The position numbers and the translations under genes are program-made. DNA of 64,000 nucleotides from Polystyrenella longa (GTDB lineage Bacteria; Planctomycetota; Planctomycetia; Planctomycetales; Planctomycetaceae), in contig NZ_CP036281.1 in assembly GCF_007750395.1 (NCBI RefSeq), forward strand, positions 2,317,001-2,381,000, in the 5' to 3' direction. The notes under the pieces are model-generated. The model saw only the letters and a list, made by a program, of their open reading frames with translations. It was not told the origin of the DNA and searched no databases. Within the stretch, counting starts at the first letter, position 1, and every line of letters starts with the position of its first letter. Below, one piece after another: positions 19,708-27,968 of the stretch.

Positions 19708-20871
19708 ATGAAACAAGCGGTCGTCATAGATGCCGTTAGAACCCCTGTCGCCAAAGCCTCTCCCGATAAAGGAAACTTCAGGGACGTTCGTGCTGAGGAT
19801 CTCTCGGCCCACGCAATCAAGTCGCTCGTTGAACGCTCAGGAATCGATCCTCATCTCGTCGAAGATGTCAAATGGGGTTGCGTACAGCAACAAGGTGAAC
19901 AGGGGTACGATGTTGGACGTATCGCGTCTCTTATAGCGGGGTTACCGATCGAAGTGGCTGGCGTCACCGTCAACCGGAATTGTGGATCAAGCCTTACTGC
20001 ACTCAACGACGCTGCGATGTATATTGCCGCCGCCAACGATGATATTCAGATTGTGGGTGGCGTCGAGCACATGCATCACGTACCGATGGATAAGGGGTAC
20101 AGCGTAGCCCCTTCTCTCTTGTACAAATACAGTGAAGCGATGATGAACATGGGCGTCACGGCAGAATACCTCTCGATGAAATATCAGGTCGGCCGTGTGG
20201 AACAGGATGAGTTCTCTGCCCGTAGTCATCAACTCGCCGCCGAAGCGACTAAGGGCGGACACTACGAGTCCGAAATCGTACCCACTTGGGGCCGAAATGA
20301 TGAGGGGCACAAGATCTTGATCAAGCAGGACCAGGGGATCCGATACGACTGCAATATTGAAGGACTTGCTTCGTTGAAACCGATTTTCAACCCCGCGGGA
20401 GGATCTGTTACTGCTGGGAATTCCTCCCAGCTAAGTGTGGGGGCGGTCGCCATGTTAATGATGTCCGAATACAGGGCCACGGAACTGGGCTACAAGCCGA
20501 TGGCCAAAGTCATTGCCAATGCCGTCGTCGGAGTCGACCCGTGTGAAATGGGGATTGGTCCGGTTCCTGCTGTCAATAAAGCGCTAGAGCGAGCCGGTCT
20601 GACGATTGACCAGATCGGCGCCATCGAGCTGAATGAGGCATTCGCGGTACAGGCACTGTCGGTTCTCAAGAGTCTCGGAATCGGCGTCGACACCGTCAAT
20701 CTTCGTGGAGGCGCGATTGCGCTCGGGCATCCACTCGGAGCCAGCGGTGCCCGCATTGCCACGACCCTGCTACACCGCATGCGTGATGAAAATGTCAGAT
20801 ATGGCATCGCCACTATGTGTATAGGTCAGGGACAGGGAATTGCCACTATTTTTGAATCTTGCATGGTTTAA
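19708..20871 (+). CDS. Thiolase (acetyl-CoA acyltransferase)
   Basis: 387 residues from the chosen start. Catalytic residues are visible: the acyl-accepting Cys in NRNCGSSLTAL (~90), ELNEAFAVQAL (~315), His in GGAIALGHPLGASGAR (~345) and the second Cys in CIGQGQGIA (~375). It cleaves 3-ketoacyl-CoA with CoA, releasing acetyl-CoA. ATG 19708 is preferred over the in-frame GTG 19696 because GGAG lies at the right distance before it and KQAVVIDAVRTPVAK is the usual thiolase N-terminus. Confidence 0.93.
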   Translation: MKQAVVIDAVRTPVAKASPDKGNFRDVRAEDLSAHAIKSLVERSGIDPHLVEDVKWGCVQQQGEQGYDVGRIASLIAGLPIEVAGVTVNRNCGSSLTALNDAAMYIAAANDDIQIVGGVEHMHHVPMDKGYSVAPSLLYKYSEAMMNMGVTAEYLSMKYQVGRVEQDEFSARSHQLAAEATKGGHYESEIVPTWGRNDEGHKILIKQDQGIRYDCNIEGLASLKPIFNPAGGSVTAGNSSQLSVGAVAMLMMSEYRATELGYKPMAKVIANAVVGVDPCEMGIGPVPAVNKALERAGLTIDQIGAIELNEAFAVQALSVLKSLGIGVDTVNLRGGAIALGHPLGASGARIATTLLHRMRDENVRYGIATMCIGQGQGIATIFESCMV

Positions 20872-20911
20872 ATCATTTCTGGGATGAGGACCGCGCCGGG
20901 GAGTGCTCTAT

Positions 20912-22615
20912 ATGACTACCTATTCCAATCTGGTGTCGATGAATCGCGCGACATGCGCAGAAGCTGGACCACGAACGGCGATCCGTTTCAGGCGTTTCGG
21001 TCGGTACACCGACCTCACATGGAACGAGGTCCGCTCGCAGGCGGACCAGGCTGCCTCCGGCCTCATCCAGTTGGGGATCCAGCCGGGAGACCGCGTTGCG
21101 ATCTTTTCCGAGAACAGGCAAGAATGGATTCTCACTGATCTGGCGATTCTTTCCACGGGAGCTGCTGACGTTGCAATGCATGCACCGCTGGCCCCGGAGC
21201 AGGCGGCTTACCAACTGGAGCACAGCGGGTCACGCGGCGTATTCGTTTCGAATCAACAGCAGGCAGATAAAATCTTCGACGTGATCGATCAGTTGCCCGA
21301 CTTGGAATTCCTGATTTCCTATGAGTCCGTCTCATCCTCCGTCGATGAATCCCGTCTTAAAGTGCTTTCCTGGGATGGCTTGAAGCATCGCGGTTGGTCA
21401 CAATTGAAAGAACTTCGAATCGAAATCGATTTTCGGGAACAATCAATCACCGGGGAGACTCTTGCAACTGTCATTTACACGAGCGGGACAACGGGCCCCC
21501 CCAAAGGGGTGATGCTCAGCCATGGTAACTTAATTACCAATGCCAACGCGGTACTATCAATTTCGGAGATTCACCCCCAATACGTAATATTGAGCTGGTT
21601 ACCTTATAGCCACATCTATGCACGGACGGTCGACCTCTATATCAGTCAGTTGGTGCAGGGAGTCATCGCCCTAGCTGAGTCCGTGGAAACACTCGTCGAC
21701 AATTTGAGGGAAATTCAACCTCACTGGATGACCTCCGTTCCCCGATTTTACGAGAAGTTGTGGAGTAGTATTGAGCGTCTTCCCGAAGAAAAACGCGCTC
21801 CCGCCTTGAAAGGTATATTTGGTCGCCGATTACATCACTTGGCATCAGGAGGAGCGCCACTGCCGAAACAGATCTGTGAGACGTTTAACAATCTGGGAGT
21901 TCCCCTGTTGGAAGGATATGGACTTACCGAAACCTCGCCGGTGATCGCCTTCAATCGATTTGGCCAAGTCAGACCAGGTACTGTCGGGCAAGCAGTTCCG
22001 AGGGTTGAGATTAGGATCGCCGAAGATGGAGAGATCCTCAGTCGCGGACCACATATCATGCAAGGGTACTGGCAGAATCACGAAGCCACCTCGAAAGTGA
22101 TTGTAGATGATTGGTTTCATACTGGAGATATCGGAGAGCTCGACGACGAAGGTTTTCTTAAGATCACTGACCGTAAAAAGGATATCATCGTCACGTCCAG
22201 TGGTAAGAATATCGCCCCGACGGAAATCGAACGTCTGCTCAAAATGGCTCCACTCATTGATCAAGCAGTTGTCTATGGCGACAACCGGAATTTCATTACA
22301 GCGATTCTAGTACCCGCATTTGATCTGCTCGAATCAACGCTGAGAGATCAAGGAGTGCGTTTACAGAGCAAAGCTGAATTCATCGATCAGAAGGAAATTC
22401 TTGAACTGTATACGAAGGTCGTCGAACAACAGATGATCCAGGTGAGCAATCCTGAACGGGTCAGGCGGTTCCTGGTTCTCTCCCGGCCCTTCTCCTTATC
22501 AGAAGACGAGCTAACAGCAACCCAGAAAGTCCGCCGCCGCCACGTCATTGATAAATACCAAGAGGAGCTGAATGCCCTATATACCAATGTCGCTCATCTG
22601 GAAGATAGCGACTGA
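20912..22615 (+). CDS. Long-chain acyl-CoA synthetase (AMP-binding)
   Basis: 567 residues. The adenylate-forming signature YTSGTTGPPKGVMLSHGN is near residue 186, GYGLTETSPV near 335, TGDIGELDDEGFLKITDRKKD near 405 and the C-terminal lid follows. It activates fatty acids to acyl-CoA using ATP, feeding the dehydrogenase, hydratase and thiolase encoded just upstream. ATG 20912 follows GGGGAG by eight bases and is preferred over the GTG at 20903. Last gene of the cluster; a hairpin overlaps its stop. Confidence 0.92.
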   Translation: MTTYSNLVSMNRATCAEAGPRTAIRFRRFGRYTDLTWNEVRSQADQAASGLIQLGIQPGDRVAIFSENRQEWILTDLAILSTGAADVAMHAPLAPEQAAYQLEHSGSRGVFVSNQQQADKIFDVIDQLPDLEFLISYESVSSSVDESRLKVLSWDGLKHRGWSQLKELRIEIDFREQSITGETLATVIYTSGTTGPPKGVMLSHGNLITNANAVLSISEIHPQYVILSWLPYSHIYARTVDLYISQLVQGVIALAESVETLVDNLREIQPHWMTSVPRFYEKLWSSIERLPEEKRAPALKGIFGRRLHHLASGGAPLPKQICETFNNLGVPLLEGYGLTETSPVIAFNRFGQVRPGTVGQAVPRVEIRIAEDGEILSRGPHIMQGYWQNHEATSKVIVDDWFHTGDIGELDDEGFLKITDRKKDIIVTSSGKNIAPTEIERLLKMAPLIDQAVVYGDNRNFITAILVPAFDLLESTLRDQGVRLQSKAEFIDQKEILELYTKVVEQQMIQVSNPERVRRFLVLSRPFSLSEDELTATQKVRRRHVIDKYQEELNALYTNVAHLEDSD

Positions 22616-22646
22616 GCACAGTCTTACTCAATAAGTCAGTGCTCAG
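22612..22646 (+). terminator. 8-bp hairpin at the end of the beta-oxidation operon
   Basis: CTGAGCAC (22612-22619, containing the TGA stop) pairs perfectly with GTGCTCAG (22639-22646). No long T-run follows. Confidence 0.45.
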
Positions 22647-22838
22647 AAACTCATACCATAAAAAACTCAACCGAACTTGAAACACTGCAAGTCAAGAGGA
22701 CTGTGGACACTGACGGCATGTGTTCTCACACGAGTTGGCAAAAACGCTCGTCGCTACGTTCATCGCAACCATTGTTTCCGGTGGTGAGACTGGCGGCAAT
22801 ATTCCATTCGCGAGTGCTACGGCTCAGAGAATAGCTAT

Positions 22839-22873
22839 AGTTCCAAAGTCACCCTCCCCTTCACTTTGGAACT
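22839..22873 (+). promoter_or_regulatory. 11-bp perfect hairpin directly before the transposase start
   Basis: AGTTCCAAAGT (22839-22849) and ACTTTGGAACT (22863-22873) pair perfectly around a 13-nt pyrimidine-rich loop, ending six bases before the ATG at 22880. It could hide the ribosome site in read-through transcripts, as known for several IS, or act as a terminator of incoming transcription. Confidence 0.6.
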
Positions 22874-22879
22874 GATTTG

Positions 22880-23959
22880 ATGGAATCTGTGATGCAGCCT
22901 TGGCAACTGCTTTTCTTTGCTCTGGCAAGTTGGGTGAATCGCGAACAACAACTGGCGATTGAATACCTCAAAACTGAAAATACTATCCTCCGCGATAAGC
23001 TCGGCAATAAACGGGTCCTGCTGAACGATAACGAGCGTCGCCGCCGGGCGGTCAAAGGAAAGCAGCTTGGTCGGAAGTTGCTAAGTGAACTCGGCGCGAT
23101 CTTCACTCCTGATACCATCCTTCGTTGGCACCGAGAGTTGATTGCCCGGAAATGGGACTACTCGTCGAAGAAGAAACGTGTTGGTCGACCTCGTATTCGA
23201 CAGGAGATCGTCAAACACATTTTAAGGTTTGCGAAGGAGAACCCCACGTGGGGAGCCGATCGAATTCAAGGTGCGTTGTCCAATGTTGGTTTTCACATAA
23301 CCGACATGACTGTCAGGAATGTGCTCAAAGCTCATGGCATTGAACCGGTCCCCGACCTCCCTGCCTCGATGTCTTGGCAAACATTCTGGAGAGCTCACTG
23401 GGAAGCGATCTTCGCTGTCGACTTCACGACGGTAGAAGTCTGGACGAAGACCGGTCTAACGACGTTCTACGTCATGGTGGTGATGGAGCTGATGTCCCGT
23501 AAAGTCGAGGTCGCAGGCATCACTACCAACCCGAAGAAACAATGGATAACTCAGATCGCAAGGAACCTCACCGGCGACAATGGTTTCCTGGAAAACGCCT
23601 CCCATCTGATCCTTGATCGCGATACTTGTTTCCAGCCCCTGCGATCTTTTCTGAAGAACCAGACTGAAATCGAACCGGTGCTACTTCCGCCGAAAAGTCC
23701 CAACATGAATGCGTATCTCGAACGATTCATGAGAAGTCTGAAATCGGAATGCCTGAACAAGATGGTCTTCTTCGGCCAGCATTCTCTCGAAAGAGCATTG
23801 CGGGAATACGTTGCTCACTACCATTCTGAACGAAACCATCAGGGACTGGACAACCAGTTGATTGATCCTGGTGAAGAAGTCGGAAGCATCGCAGGTAAGG
23901 TTGAATGCCGCGAACGTCTCGGTGGCCTGCTCAAGTATTACTACCGCGACGCAGCTTGA
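22880..23959 (+). CDS. Transposase with DDE integrase core
   Basis: 359 residues. An N-terminal helical/HTH-like part (LGAIFTPDTILRWHRELI, ~71-88), a helix-turn-helix-like part (RIQGALSNVGFHITDMTVRN split around ~128-147) and an rve-type catalytic core: AVDFTTVE with D181, LILDRDTCF with D246, and NMNAYLERFMRSLKSE with E281, giving the usual D-35-E spacing. The C-terminus repeats GLLKYYYRDAA, which is a useful tag for remnants. ATG 22880 is used; a TTG lies directly before it. Full length with no frame break, so this copy may still be active and could mobilise the decayed ones if their ends are intact. Confidence 0.9.
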   Translation: MESVMQPWQLLFFALASWVNREQQLAIEYLKTENTILRDKLGNKRVLLNDNERRRRAVKGKQLGRKLLSELGAIFTPDTILRWHRELIARKWDYSSKKKRVGRPRIRQEIVKHILRFAKENPTWGADRIQGALSNVGFHITDMTVRNVLKAHGIEPVPDLPASMSWQTFWRAHWEAIFAVDFTTVEVWTKTGLTTFYVMVVMELMSRKVEVAGITTNPKKQWITQIARNLTGDNGFLENASHLILDRDTCFQPLRSFLKNQTEIEPVLLPPKSPNMNAYLERFMRSLKSECLNKMVFFGQHSLERALREYVAHYHSERNHQGLDNQLIDPGEEVGSIAGKVECRERLGGLLKYYYRDAA

Positions 23960-24153
23960 ATCAGCCTCGAATCGATGTCGGTCCCCGTGTTGTGATTCCG
24001 CGATACCGTTGCGCTCGGAAGGTCATTTTTGCATCGAATCTGATAGCAGAGTTCAAGTCGTGAAACGGATCTCGTTCGAAATCTGCCACTCTCCAGAGAT
24101 ATAACCGCTTGGAATCACTCGTTTTCAACGTCGGCTGAATATCTTTACGATAC

Positions 24154-24350
24154 GCGATCAAGACCGTGTTGGCATAAGTCGCTTTGACCTGTTTGCCGGT
24201 TTGCAGCGTGTGGGTGTAGCTGTAGGTGGTTGTTGTGTCGTCCGTTTCGAGATTAATTGCGTCATCAATTTCCCCGACCACCTGCGTATAACGGACCTGT
24301 CGTCCGTAGGCGTCATAGCTGCAAGGCGTTTCATGCCCCAGCGCATCGCC
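24154..24350 (-). pseudogene. RHS/YD-repeat fragment ending in IS sequence
   Basis: The minus strand reads DALGHETPCSYDAYGRQVRY and TTTTYSYTHTLQTGKQVKATY, i.e. YD repeats matching the larger RHS gene at 25-26.9 kb (TTTTYSYTNTLQTAKQVIETY). There is no start, and the frame passes straight into the IS right end at 24153, which adds about 65 foreign residues before a stop at 23961. No toxin tip remains. Confidence 0.75.
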
Positions 24351-24370
24351 ACATCAAGTCGCGATGTTGC

Positions 24371-24931
24371 TCACTCAGGCTCTTGGTATCCTGCTGGTTT
24401 CCACTCGGCAGTAAAGACTTCGTATTCTGGTGGATTTTCATCTTCCATGATCCAGTCGATAATCTTCATGATACTTCCATCATCATCGTAGCTGATTTCT
24501 TGTCGAAAATAATTCGACTCCTTGTCGACATGTCTACGACGTTTTAACCGACCATCGTATCGCCATTCTAGAATCCTGCATTCCCGGTCATCAATAATAC
24601 AGGTGCCTGTCTCGTGCCAGTTAATTATCGAATTACTTTTTACTTTTGATTTCCTTTTCGGTGGTTTGCCATCAGCCATGCGTACGGTTTTCTTAAGACT
24701 GAATGAATCCTGAACTCCTCCATTACGATAATCAATGCTTAATAACATATCTTTTTCTGGAACAACCATGAGTGAATCCACCAACTGTCCCTCTTCGTAG
24801 TTGTCTATGCGGCGACTACCGTTCTTTTCGTGGATACGAATGACCATCTGAGAGTCGTGCCACATGGTATAGATCCCCACAGTGGGAGGGTACCCTGCTT
24901 CTTCAGTTCCATTATCGATTGTGTCACTCAT
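24371..24931 (-). CDS. Candidate immunity protein for the PD-(D/E)xK-like RHS tip
   Basis: 186 residues, charged and soluble (no signal peptide or membrane span), with tandem strand-like segments such as CRILEWRYDGRLKRRR and FRQEISYDDDGSIMKI. No family recognised. The ATG follows AAGGAAG. It lies 93 bases after the stop of the RHS gene with a nuclease-like tip, on the same strand; small unrelated genes in this position of polymorphic toxin loci are usually the cognate immunity proteins. That role is inferred from position only. It is more AT-rich than the RHS core, as expected for a transferred cassette. Confidence 0.65.
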   Translation of the reverse strand: MSDTIDNGTEEAGYPPTVGIYTMWHDSQMVIRIHEKNGSRRIDNYEEGQLVDSLMVVPEKDMLLSIDYRNGGVQDSFSLKKTVRMADGKPPKRKSKVKSNSIINWHETGTCIIDDRECRILEWRYDGRLKRRRHVDKESNYFRQEISYDDDGSIMKIIDWIMEDENPPEYEVFTAEWKPAGYQEPE

Positions 24932-25024
24932 GACTTCTTCCTTATCTTGATTACCTTGAATAAAGATTACTATTCAAAAAGGTCCTTGAAAATCCCCCGG
25001 GGTTACCGTTCCGGGTCAATTACT

Positions 25025-26860
25025 CTAGATTGCTCCTCCCGCCAATGTACTGGTCATTGTCGCTCGTGAAGTAGAGGACTGTATACCGGCATTGAGCGAT
25101 GTAACTGCAGCTCGTGACCATCCGCGTGCGATTGCCAATCCCGTCTGAGCAACCACTCGGATGTTTGGTGCTGATGATACGGCGATTGTATAAAGTTGAT
25201 ACGAAGCGACTTCGGCGAGGGTCACGCCGACCACAAATTCCGCCGCTATTTGCAGATAGTCTGAATAAAAAATAACGCCTTCTATGTTGAACACCATTAC
25301 GGGAACCTCCAAGGTTAAGAATGTATAAAATGGCGTGGGTTCAGGAGGCCACGTTGGATCGGGTGTATATCCGAACCTCGAGAATTGTGCAGCACGCACT
25401 TTCATTTGCGCCTTGGCGGCAATGGTGCCAGTAGGCGACCAGGGTTTGATTTCCATATATTTATATCGATTATGGTCAATAATATCTGGTTTCGCGAACC
25501 AGGCACTTCCAGGAATCCTGTCAGTATCGGTAAAAGAGAGCTTGGCCCACTTACCAAACTCTGTGTCAGGCATTCTATGTGGAAATGTTAATGCATAAAC
25601 GGCCTCAATTTCTGCTTCTACGGCGTATCCAAACGCGGATGTGCCAAAATCAACAAATAACCCACTCGGATCAATCCCATTCACCGGATCGCCGTGTGTA
25701 TACAAATACTTGTGCAGGCTCTGCGGGTCTTTCAGGTTGCCGAAGAACGGGTCCAGTCGGTTAAACGTTCCCGTGGCAAAATCGTAGTACCTTGCTCGTA
25801 AATATTGCTGGCCAATCCGTGAATCAAACAGTTCCCCGGAATACAGGAAGCTGGTGGCGGCATCTGCTTTGTTAAAACCGAGTGATTCTCCATACGCATC
25901 ATACGTGAAGATCTGCGGGATGCTGTTCACGATCGTCACCGCACCGAGCATGTCTGTCAGCATTCTTGTCGAACCGTGACCGTCGTGGAGCATGATGCTG
26001 TTCAGACCGGTCGGGTTCGCACTGTCGTACTTCACTTGCTGCAGAACATCGAGACCGAGCGTGTAAATCACCCGTTCCGTTTCAGACATGCTGTTCAGGT
26101 TGTCAACCGTCACTTCTTCGATGACTTGCGAATACCCCGTATGATTCATCGGATCACTCAGATACGTCGTGGTCTCGTCGGATTCGACTTGCAGCGCTGT
26201 AAGTGGGTCAGTGTCGTGGTCGACTTCCACCTTCTGCGTGGCTTCGACGCGGATACCTTTGTCGTCATACTCGTACGTGGCCGTTTCACGGCGGACGACA
26301 TCACCATTAGAATCGTATGTATCCGTGACGACCTCATCCATGCGACCTTGCAAGTTAAAGCCATAGGTCGTGTTCGAGATGACATCCGTCGAATACGTCT
26401 CGATAACCTGTTTGGCGGTTTGCAGCGTGTTGGTGTAGCTGTATGTAGTTGTTGTATCGTCCGTTTCGAAGTTGGTACCATCGTCAACATTGCCCACGAC
26501 CTTCGTTTCGGTCAGCAATTGATCGGACGTGTTGTAGGTATACGTGTACGTCTCATCGATGTCCAAGTCGAGATCCTGATCGACCGTTTTCTCCAGTCGG
26601 TTACCGACGAGGTCATACGTGTAATTCGCTTCGAAGTCTAAAACATTGTCATGGCTGTCGAAGACTTCGGTGACCAACCGGCCTAAATCGTCATAGGTCC
26701 AATTGAACGTATCCACCAATGGCGTCCCGTTGTTCCAACGGGTCTCGGTAGCAGCCGTTCGTTTGCCGTCTGCCCGCACCGTGTAATCGTAACTAGCCAG
26801 CTTGTCATTGTCAGAAAGATCGTTGGGCGTACTGTCCGGTTCGAAGTCGGGAATGTTCCA
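25025..26860 (-). CDS. 5'-truncated RHS protein with PD-(D/E)xK nuclease-like toxin tip
   Basis: About 611 codons open from a TGA at 26861-26863 (first start-like codon GTG at 26779). N-terminal two thirds: YD repeats (YTYDLVGNRLEKTV, TTYSYTNTLQTA) and the RHS core YLRARYYDFATGTFNRLDPF...GDPVNGIDPSGLF (~360-395), where the tip normally begins. The tip (~200 residues) holds WFAKPDIIDHNRYKYMEIKP: a PD then an E-x-K, the pattern of restriction-endonuclease-fold toxins. After it is a hydrophobic, Ala/Ser-rich end. The full-length N-terminal delivery part is missing, so this is an orphan core-tip module. Candidate immunity gene follows. Confidence 0.8.
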   Translation of the reverse strand, partial: WNIPDFEPDSTPNDLSDNDKLASYDYTVRADGKRTAATETRWNNGTPLVDTFNWTYDDLGRLVTEVFDSHDNVLDFEANYTYDLVGNRLEKTVDQDLDLDIDETYTYTYNTSDQLLTETKVVGNVDDGTNFETDDTTTTYSYTNTLQTAKQVIETYSTDVISNTTYGFNLQGRMDEVVTDTYDSNGDVVRRETATYEYDDKGIRVEATQKVEVDHDTDPLTALQVESDETTTYLSDPMNHTGYSQVIEEVTVDNLNSMSETERVIYTLGLDVLQQVKYDSANPTGLNSIMLHDGHGSTRMLTDMLGAVTIVNSIPQIFTYDAYGESLGFNKADAATSFLYSGELFDSRIGQQYLRARYYDFATGTFNRLDPFFGNLKDPQSLHKYLYTHGDPVNGIDPSGLFVDFGTSAFGYAVEAEIEAVYALTFPHRMPDTEFGKWAKLSFTDTDRIPGSAWFAKPDIIDHNRYKYMEIKPWSPTGTIAAKAQMKVRAAQFSRFGYTPDPTWPPEPTPFYTFLTLEVPVMVFNIEGVIFYSDYLQIAAEFVVGVTLAEVASYQLYTIAVSSAPNIRVVAQTGLAIARGWSRAAVTSLNAGIQSSTSRATMTSTLAGGAI

Positions 26861-26881
26861 TCACATCTAAAATAATATGAA

Positions 26882-27403
26882 CTAAGCGAAATCGTTTGTT
26901 ATGTCATAATCAGGGTTGCCCCAATCAATTTCATAGTTGTTAACTTCATATATAAGTTCTATCGTCGTATCTTTGTCAAATTCATCATACTCATAACTTG
27001 GATCAGAATAGTCACCTCCTACTTTATACATGAATGATATGCCATTTGGATGCTTCATTAACTCGACTGGTGGTTTAGGGTTTCCGTCTGGTGAGAAGAC
27101 GTTCATTGCCCACAGAAAAAGCTCTGATGGTTGCACTTTACGTCCAGGTAAAAAATCGTCAATAATTTCCTCTGTTTTGGAGATGATTTGTGTTTCACTA
27201 CTTAACCAACCGGTTAAAGCTTTTTTGCAAAGCTCCACAACGCGTTCGTTTACAAGCTCACGACGGGAAAAATAAACTGATAATTCATGATTATTGAAAT
27301 TAACTTTAGAAGAATTATCTTCAGTAAACTCTGATGGAGCTATAGAAAAATCACTAACAGTTAACTCTTTCCAGTTTTTCAGCGTATTCAATTCCTTAAA
27401 CAT
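26882..27403 (-). CDS. Candidate immunity protein B (paralogue of the next gene upstream)
   Basis: 173 residues from the start used here. ATG 27403 has GAGGGA ahead of it; an in-frame ATG at 27460 would add 19 residues and has no ribosome site. It shares with the adjacent gene the layout LTVSDF..., RRELVNERVVELCKKAL, GISFMYKVGGDYSD and the end YEIDWGNPDYDITNDFA. Acidic, soluble, no signal peptide. It lies directly downstream of immunity candidate A and before the truncated RHS gene. Function inferred from position and pairing. Confidence 0.65.
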   Translation of the reverse strand: MFKELNTLKNWKELTVSDFSIAPSEFTEDNSSKVNFNNHELSVYFSRRELVNERVVELCKKALTGWLSSETQIISKTEEIIDDFLPGRKVQPSELFLWAMNVFSPDGNPKPPVELMKHPNGISFMYKVGGDYSDPSYEYDEFDKDTTIELIYEVNNYEIDWGNPDYDITNDFA

Positions 27404-27465
27404 TGAAACAAATCCCTCTGAGAAGTACCAGTTCAAGAACTGACTCAAGATATCTTGCATTCGTG

Positions 27466-27963
27466 CTATGCAAAATCGGTAGTGATGTCAAAATCAGAAT
27501 TGTCCCAATCAATATTGTAGTCGTTGACATTAAGCATCAACTCGATGGTACTCTCCTCATTGAAATAATCATTTTCAGAGTCTGAATCAGTATAGTCTCC
27601 AGTCAGTTCATACATGAAAGTAATTGAACATGGCTTCCCTATATGTTCCATCGGGGTGGGATATCCGTCTAACTCATTAACCAGAACTGACCATAGCGAA
27701 CGCTCTTCTGGTTGCACCTCGACTCCAGACATACATAATCCAAGGTATTGCTGGGTTAGATGAGCTATCTTTTTTCCATCCTTCAACCATACTGCTAAAG
27801 CATCCTTGCAGAGTTTCACGACCTGTTCATTAGCAAACTCGCGCCTTGGAATTCGAATCGAGACTTCTTGACCATTGCATTCGACATTGGCAAAGCATTT
27901 CTCGCCCCAAGGGGAATCTTCGAACATGAAATCTCTAGCCGTTAAGTCCTGATATCTTTTCAT
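27466..27963 (-). CDS. Candidate immunity protein A for the HNH-like RHS tip
   Basis: 165 residues. ATG 27963 is six bases after the RHS gene stop region; a start at 27990 would overlap the toxin gene. The sequence starts KRYQDLTARDFMFEDSPWG and ends YNIDWDNSDFDITTDFA, with RREFANEQVVKLCKDAL and SITFMYELTGDYTDSDSE in between. Paralogous to the following gene. Very acidic C-terminus suits binding to a basic nuclease tip (inference). No domain name assigned with confidence. Confidence 0.7.
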   Translation of the reverse strand: MKRYQDLTARDFMFEDSPWGEKCFANVECNGQEVSIRIPRREFANEQVVKLCKDALAVWLKDGKKIAHLTQQYLGLCMSGVEVQPEERSLWSVLVNELDGYPTPMEHIGKPCSITFMYELTGDYTDSDSENDYFNEESTIELMLNVNDYNIDWDNSDFDITTDFA

Positions 27964-27968
27964 TTTGA

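Larger units (their letters stand above)
22656..24153 (+). mobile_element. Only intact copy of a DDE-transposase IS family scattered through the window
   Basis: Boundaries are estimated from similarity to other copies: the left flank (22656-22800) recurs at 54565-54715, the part just before the gene recurs at 8557-8605, and the ~195 bases after the transposase stop recur after remnants at 41350 and 42820 (clearly), and more weakly elsewhere. The conserved right terminus is at about 24096-24153, ending in TTTACGATAC. No target duplication could be identified by eye. Beyond the right end the sequence is RHS gene on the other strand. Confidence 0.7.

Noticed and set aside
25976-26641. 221-residue plus-strand frame
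   Set aside because: Exact shadow of the RHS gene on the other strand; low-complexity V/R/H-rich product.
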